A stretch of DNA of 64,000 nucleotides from Candidatus Accumulibacter proximus (GTDB lineage Bacteria; Pseudomonadota; Gammaproteobacteria; Burkholderiales; Rhodocyclaceae): positions 372,001-436,000 of the forward strand of contig JADJMH010000001.1 in the NCBI GenBank assembly GCA_016709675.1, in the 5' to 3' direction. Below are positions 61,901-64,000 of this stretch, one piece after another. A program made the translations under genes and the position numbers. Within the stretch, counting starts at the first letter, position 1, and the number at the start of each line of letters is the position of its first letter. The notes below the pieces were generated by a model. The model made no database searches. It was not told where the DNA came from and saw only the letters and a program-made list of their open reading frames with translations.

Positions 61901-64000
61901 ATCACTACAGCTACCTGCTGCTGAACGACGCCGGCGGTCGCTTCGCCCTGCACGGTAGCGAGGTCCGGGTCGCCAGGGCCAGCCTGCTCGACTTCGAGAC
62001 CGAGCCGAAACCGACAATTCGGGTTCGCTCCACCGACCAGGGCGGTTTGAGTATCGATCAGGATTTGACCATCGCGGTCAGGAATGTGGATGGCGATCTG
62101 GTGGTGAGCCAGGTGTCGACCCGCTACCCGACGGTCGCGGCGAATACCGGGTTGCCGATCGAAATTGTCTGGACCGCCATCAACCAGGGCGAAGCCGCGC
62201 TCAACGATTCCTGGGATGACCTGGTTTATCTCGACGATCCAGACACCCCTGAACTCGACCGATTGCTTGGCCCCTTCGCTTTCAGCAGTACGCTAGAACC
62301 GAACACCCCGATCCAGCGCGTTCAGTCGGTGCAGATCCCCCTCGATGCCGTCGGCGAATATCGTTTCGTCGTGGTGACCGACGCCTACCAGCGCGTGCCG
62401 GAAGGAGGGCCCGGCGAATCCAATAATGTGACCAGTTCGAATCCGCCCATTCATTTCACTCAGCCGCCGACACCCAACCTGGTGGTCGACAGCGTTACCG
62501 CACCACCCTCCGCCTACCAGGGCAACGCCATCACCGTGCAATGGGTGGTCAAGAACACCGGCACCAGCCCGACCTCATCGCCAACCTGGACCGATGCGAT
62601 CTGGCTTTCGACCGATGACCAGCTTGACGAGAGGGATGCCAGTACCGACATACGGCTCGGATCTGTGCAGAACCCCAGTTATCTGAGTATTGGAGAGTCT
62701 TATCTGGGCCAGGGGACCTTCGCCCTGCCGGACAACGTGCAGGGCAATTTCCACGTCCTGGTGCAGACCGATGCGGACAAAGCCCTGCTCGAATTGGGAC
62801 ACGAGAACGACAATCTGTGGGCCAGTCCGGCTGTAGCCGTCCAACCCGTCCCCCTCGGACAGCAATCCGATCTGCAGGTCGAAGGTGCCAGCGCCCCCGC
62901 GCAGGCGTTTTCCGGTCAGATCATGACTGTGCGCTACACCGTGAGCAATGTCGGAAATGCTGGGATCCAGTCAACGGTCTACGGCGGAGTTGGTGAAGTC
63001 GCCACGTACTGGACCATTCCTTGGGTTGTACAGGTCTATATCTCAAGGGACAGCGCGCTGGATGGTAGCGACCCCCTTCTAGGCACTCAGGAAAAGGTAT
63101 TCCGTTGGCAGGCCGGCGAACTTCCACCCTGGCCCTTGCTACCCCAAGTCAATCACCAGAATCCGTTCACCACCAGCATGGATGTGGTGTTGCCGACCGG
63201 CTATTCAGGAGATGCCTATGTCTTTGTCCGGCTGACTCCTGGACCAGGGGTCAGCAATCTATTTGATTCCAACGACACGGACTTCGATAGCCAGCCGACC
63301 CGGGTTCGCCTGACTCCGCCACCGGATTTGCAGCCACTGTCGGTCAGCGCAATCGGGCCGGCGGTGGCCGGCCATACCCTTGATGTCAGCTTCACGGTGG
63401 CCAACATCGGCCTCACCGTACCGCCCAACAACGGCTGGTTCGACACCGTTTACCTGTCGAGCGACACCACGCTGGACGTCAACGACATCAAGCTGAGCCC
63501 GCAGGATCTGTATCACACCGGGTCGCTCAACATTGGCGCGCAGTATGCCGAGACCTTCACCGCCACCTTGCCCAACGGCATTGCAGGGACGTGGCACCTG
63601 ATCGCCAGTGCCGACAATCTCGACAGCGTCTTTGAGCTGGATAACGCCAACAACGTCCTAGTTTCCGAACCGATCACCGTTGTCTCCACACCCGCCGACC
63701 TGGTGGTCAGCGCCATCAGCGCGCCGGCGACGGCACTGGCGGGTGGCGGTTTGCGTGTCGAGTGGACGGTCACCAACCAGGGCAGCGGCGACAGCATCGT
63801 CAATGCCTGGACGGACACGATTGTTTTGTCCAGCGACGCGGTCCTTGGCAATGCGGATGACCGCTTTCTGGCCGTGCACGAACATCGTGGCGTGCTGAAT
63901 GCTGGCGGGCACTATGTCGCCAGCGAGCTCGTCAACTTGCCTGTCGATTTTTCCGGGAGCTATCAGGTTTTCGTCTCGACCGATCTCGAACAGAAGGGCC
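52996..64000 (+). CDS. Giant multidomain repeat adhesin (3' end outside window)
   Basis: One frame stays open from ATG 52996 (AAGGAG 7 bases upstream) to the window edge, about 3,668 codons. There is no N-terminal signal peptide, as expected for type I secretion with a C-terminal signal. Content in order: many repeats of the form GGGYVVTWASTGQDGSGDGI-YSQR about every 50-60 residues; between them beta domains with DSDSANFGGGKIDLYYVTGG; from about 59700 a cadherin-like domain (GPEDTPIILAEALFSAGFSD); PKD domains (VSWDDGNGNTGSY, YVVDWGDGTTQS, YRINWGDGSPL, YSIDWGDGSST); cadherin repeats (VRATDNTGLSYDKMLSIDLN); then at least five CARDB domains (DLVVSQVSTRYP, NLVVDSVTAPPS, DLVVSAISAPAT). Probably a calcium-binding surface or biofilm adhesin. 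Confidence 0.88.
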   Translation, partial: MKVFGEERINTYFSNSQTAPAVAALSGGGYVVTWASTGQDGSGDGIYSQRLDANGVGIGLEFQVNTTSDNTQTDPAIAGLSDGGFLIVWTDYRRDESSYGVFAQRYDAGAVPQGVEFQINTYTAYDQGPASIDSYNGGFVVTWYSHFQDGSGYGVYNQRYDNLGNKVGVETKVNTTTTGSQYEPDVATHADGRYVVVWGSDGTDGSGAGVYAQRFDNAGVAAGTEFRVNTNTVPNQYEPRVATLSGGGFVVVWRDDNRDGSSAGVYAQRYDAAGGKLGVEFQINESTVGGQYQPDVIGLSAGGFVVSWHNDNYDVGAAGSYQDVYVREYDSAGNALTGQIKGNTPTPGQTSQSEPVLASLGNGDYALVWTSGGGQDGSDSGIYQQLFGNAAHFTRQASPELSDFGGTINFGENAVNASLQVLDAAVSLVDSDSANFGGGKIDLYYVTGGSAEDQLGVVNQGNAPGEIGVAGNTVSYGGTAIGTISGGVNGANLTITLNNDATVSAVEALIQKLGYGDNNNSPTATRELSIHVTDGDGGSTFGGVVTVNVTRELDGTPLAYGETQVNTFATNNDLTHPEVAPLSGGGYVVVWTSYGQDGSTFGIYAQRHNASGVAVGPELKVKTVTANTQYGAHVAGLSDGGFVVIWQDGAADGSGGGVYGQRYDAGAVPQGVEFQINTYTAYDQGPASIDSYNGGFVVTWYSHFQDGSGYGVYNQRYDNLGNKVGVETKVDTTTTGSPHEPDVATHADGRYVVVWGSDGTDGSGAGVYAQRFDNAGVAAGSEFHVNTNTVPNQHEPRVATLSGGGFVVVWRDDNRDGSSAGVYAQRYDNTGAKAGSEFLINESTTGGQYMPSVTGLSTDGFIVSWYNDNYDVNGTGTTSDAYIREYDAAGNAIDGQRKLLSDTNDTEYQPSIADLGYGNYVVVYADYDIGGTNTFEIRQQLFGDTAELPRQANPVLDEVRATLVLGAAEAINAQIIDADVQEQDSDSANFDTGTLWVYFTSGSVAADTLAINNQGNSLFQIGVADNNVSFSGTLIGTFAGGSGGAPLVVTLNANATPEATRYLVQNITFKYDADVAPAGTTTRSVAFRLFDGDGGASPPASTIITIQPAAPAAALSLTDLDSSVTLAESAAQRGIVLDTAVQLDAGAAGFNGGTLAVTYLSNTERPEDQLSIRNEGTGTNQVGFNAFTLDVSFEGVVIGTVATADNGLNGDQLLVTFNAFASAQSIERVIENLTYRNSSSDPVASRLAAIVLSDGDGGSSVASTVEINVTPEADGGIPLFTAEHVNTYTTSTQSLPAMAKLADGGYVTMWQSSEQDGWGYGIFGQRFAGDGTRVGNEFRVSDYTPNDQTDVAVAGLKDGGFVAVYRDQSRDASGAAVIGQRFDVNGVRVGSEFVVNTSTDGNQYQPAITSLADGGFAVAWSSEGWRDNECYDVFFQRYNAAGQAVGVETRANTPIVGQTTAQQWEPSIIQLGSGDIVVAWRSENGQDGNVYGVYAQRFSSDDAPIGSEFRLNVRANNYQHDPHLTATASGFVAVWASVYQDGSGDGVYAQLYDNSGNPTSGEFRVNETSSSDQLENSVASLANGGFVVTWRDANANHIFSQQFDAVGNRIDGATQLDATTGSNQNPVVVGLNNGNFVVSWFGYSDASHFDIFQRIVGNPADFPRQVAPVIVDLTSSVTYLENQVNDAPQLIDPGVGLLDPDSADFAGGQLNVNYVTPYGNPNQLDIPGIDAQDQLGIRNEGNGVDQIGVSGNNVTYNFGDGAGTVVIGTIQSDGVNGRPLTVLFNNKATREVAEALIENLTYQNFLSNPELSRTISLNLSDGDGGVTAPKAITINITSQPNGAVPFGAEKVVNTTTPGTQSEPAIAYLSSGSYVVVWSDENAADGGGSGVFARVFDSSDNPLGNQFQINSTTANTQHEPKVIGLDGGGFTVVWASLSQISPSSSYDIVARQFSNTGTPTSAELVVNNPAAVNVNYEQSMPDIAALHNGGFVAVWYGAQDENSNNPYAIWGQRFSSAGAKDGSVFHVNASSGFEDSSQDSPSVATLADGRFVVIWHSDSWDGASADVFGQRFNADGSKDGAEFRANTYTAGAQYQHDVAALNDGGYMVVWGARDVTGVNVYGQRYDATGAAVGGEFRVNYTVSGTQYQPSVASLVNGGFVVSWTDGNKIWLQQYDASGRKVDSEQVVNPDANYVYSATPELISTPDGGFITTYSGYKYDNSTYDIFLQRYSNSAPNVQNVSVIGPEDTPIILAEALFSAGFSDPEGQALAAIKIVTLPASGTLKLNGVNAVPGQIIGIADLAGNKLTYLGNLNYNGPDQFRWTGSDGSVFANGSVLTNITVNNVNDPPGLEAGVNGGAQEGVFFTRGLTLSDPDVGDSHLITVSWDDGNGNTGSYQTAVSTNHNPSLGLTLPDNGTYTVTVKSDDLQGQANSVETDSFVVNVANVDPTIGLTGNNTVEQGLVYTLTLGAVVDPGADTETDYVVDWGDGTTQSVSVAQLPANRQLTHTYASAANRSIAVSVTDEDGTFPAGTKPIVVTHPGEVIVVNAGADTNASEGTLFSHIVTFSDPADQDPVGRQVSVDWSDGTPVENFNIGGGVFSFSISHVFADNRVTSFEVSVTVNDSGAQQVSDSYLVTVNDVAPIVEVSGTDTSNEGAVYPLTVGAVVDPGIDTPTLYRINWGDGSPLTEYSPAEYATLLAGGGTVNHVFADGGDGGTNRTVTLQVLDEDGTHSAGTKSITVNNVAPTASITGADRVNEASLYSINLGAVSDPGADTRTAYSIDWGDGSSTVLTPAQYAAGSATHTYGDGGTPRTISVSATDEDGTFLLGSQTVTVNNLPAAPTDIFLSASRVNENAADGSLIGMLAALDPDLGDTQTFQLLDNAGGRFVLVDNQLLVADVRLLDYETAIAHTIRVRATDNTGLSYDKMLSIDLNDVNEQPTSVELTSSGIYEMGADGELVGTLSTVDPDSDDHYSYLLLNDAGGRFALHGSEVRVARASLLDFETEPKPTIRVRSTDQGGLSIDQDLTIAVRNVDGDLVVSQVSTRYPTVAANTGLPIEIVWTAINQGEAALNDSWDDLVYLDDPDTPELDRLLGPFAFSSTLEPNTPIQRVQSVQIPLDAVGEYRFVVVTDAYQRVPEGGPGESNNVTSSNPPIHFTQPPTPNLVVDSVTAPPSAYQGNAITVQWVVKNTGTSPTSSPTWTDAIWLSTDDQLDERDASTDIRLGSVQNPSYLSIGESYLGQGTFALPDNVQGNFHVLVQTDADKALLELGHENDNLWASPAVAVQPVPLGQQSDLQVEGASAPAQAFSGQIMTVRYTVSNVGNAGIQSTVYGGVGEVATYWTIPWVVQVYISRDSALDGSDPLLGTQEKVFRWQAGELPPWPLLPQVNHQNPFTTSMDVVLPTGYSGDAYVFVRLTPGPGVSNLFDSNDTDFDSQPTRVRLTPPPDLQPLSVSAIGPAVAGHTLDVSFTVANIGLTVPPNNGWFDTVYLSSDTTLDVNDIKLSPQDLYHTGSLNIGAQYAETFTATLPNGIAGTWHLIASADNLDSVFELDNANNVLVSEPITVVSTPADLVVSAISAPATALAGGGLRVEWTVTNQGSGDSIVNAWTDTIVLSSDAVLGNADDRFLAVHEHRGVLNAGGHYVASELVNLPVDFSGSYQVFVSTDLEQKG
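53311..53767 (+). repeat. Internal duplicated segment, copy 1
   Basis: Nearly identical to 54982-55438, 1,671 bp further on and in frame, with only scattered differences such as CAGTACGAACC against CCGCACGAACC. The similarity fades sharply at both ends. Confidence 0.8.
54982..55438 (+). repeat. Internal duplicated segment, copy 2
   Basis: Second copy of 53311-53767 in the same orientation and reading frame of the adhesin gene. The DNA identity is far above that of the other repeats in the gene, indicating recent duplication or conversion. Confidence 0.8.

Overview
The window looks like chromosomal DNA of a GC-rich betaproteobacterium, most probably of the Rhodocyclales and plausibly Candidatus Accumulibacter. 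This is inferred from the corC-lnt and glyQ-glyS-gmhB-plsC gene orders, tandem c4-like dihaem cytochromes, a PPi-dependent phosphofructokinase beside a class II aldolase, a PEP-CTERM protein and abundant dispersed GC-rich repeats. No rRNA or tRNA gene was recognised.

Layout: 1-9352 is housekeeping: corC (5' end outside), lnt, two tandem cytochromes c, glyQ, glyS, gmhB, plsC and a YgjP-type metallopeptidase. 9353-30203 is accessory. It holds an acetyl-CoA synthetase/acyl carrier protein/GNAT operon, a DUF1254-DUF1214 lipoprotein, a VapBC pair, a decayed antitoxin, a WD40 gene with a decapitated CobW gene, and then a defence island. The island has a Hachiman system (hamA with an apparent frameshift, hamB) facing a complete type I Zorya operon (zorA-zorB-zorC-zorD). 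The Hachiman genes lie between two direct copies of a 156-bp element with terminal inverted repeats. The right edge carries the truncated start of a probable integrase and a decayed 3' end of a second YgjP gene directly before gloA, as if about 21 kb had been inserted between ygjP and gloA.

30324-36599 returns to ordinary genes: gloA, a five-gene overlapping cluster (beta-propeller protein, polysaccharide deacetylase, fatty-acid hydroxylase, small HD hydrolase, LysE-type exporter) and an ABC-F ATPase. 36879-42260 holds a secreted coiled-coil protein and a two-gene unit: an exported FecR-TPR repeat protein followed by a CHASE2-transmembrane-TIR protein. I regard this as the best candidate for an undescribed signalling or defence system here.

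42300-48149 mixes a VapC remnant, a PAP2 phosphatase, a HigBA pair with a clear operator-like palindrome, a META/MliC gene broken by a frameshift and by 185 bp of pure G+C (probably an assembly artefact), a Nudix hydrolase and ybiB. 48149-52467 holds a PEP-CTERM protein, pfp and fbaA, the last two each with its own terminator. From 52996 to the right edge runs one uninterrupted reading frame of about 3,668 codons, a giant repeat adhesin (beta-propeller-like, cadherin, PKD and CARDB modules) whose end lies outside the window. Long open frames on the opposite strand of GC-rich genes were treated as shadows.
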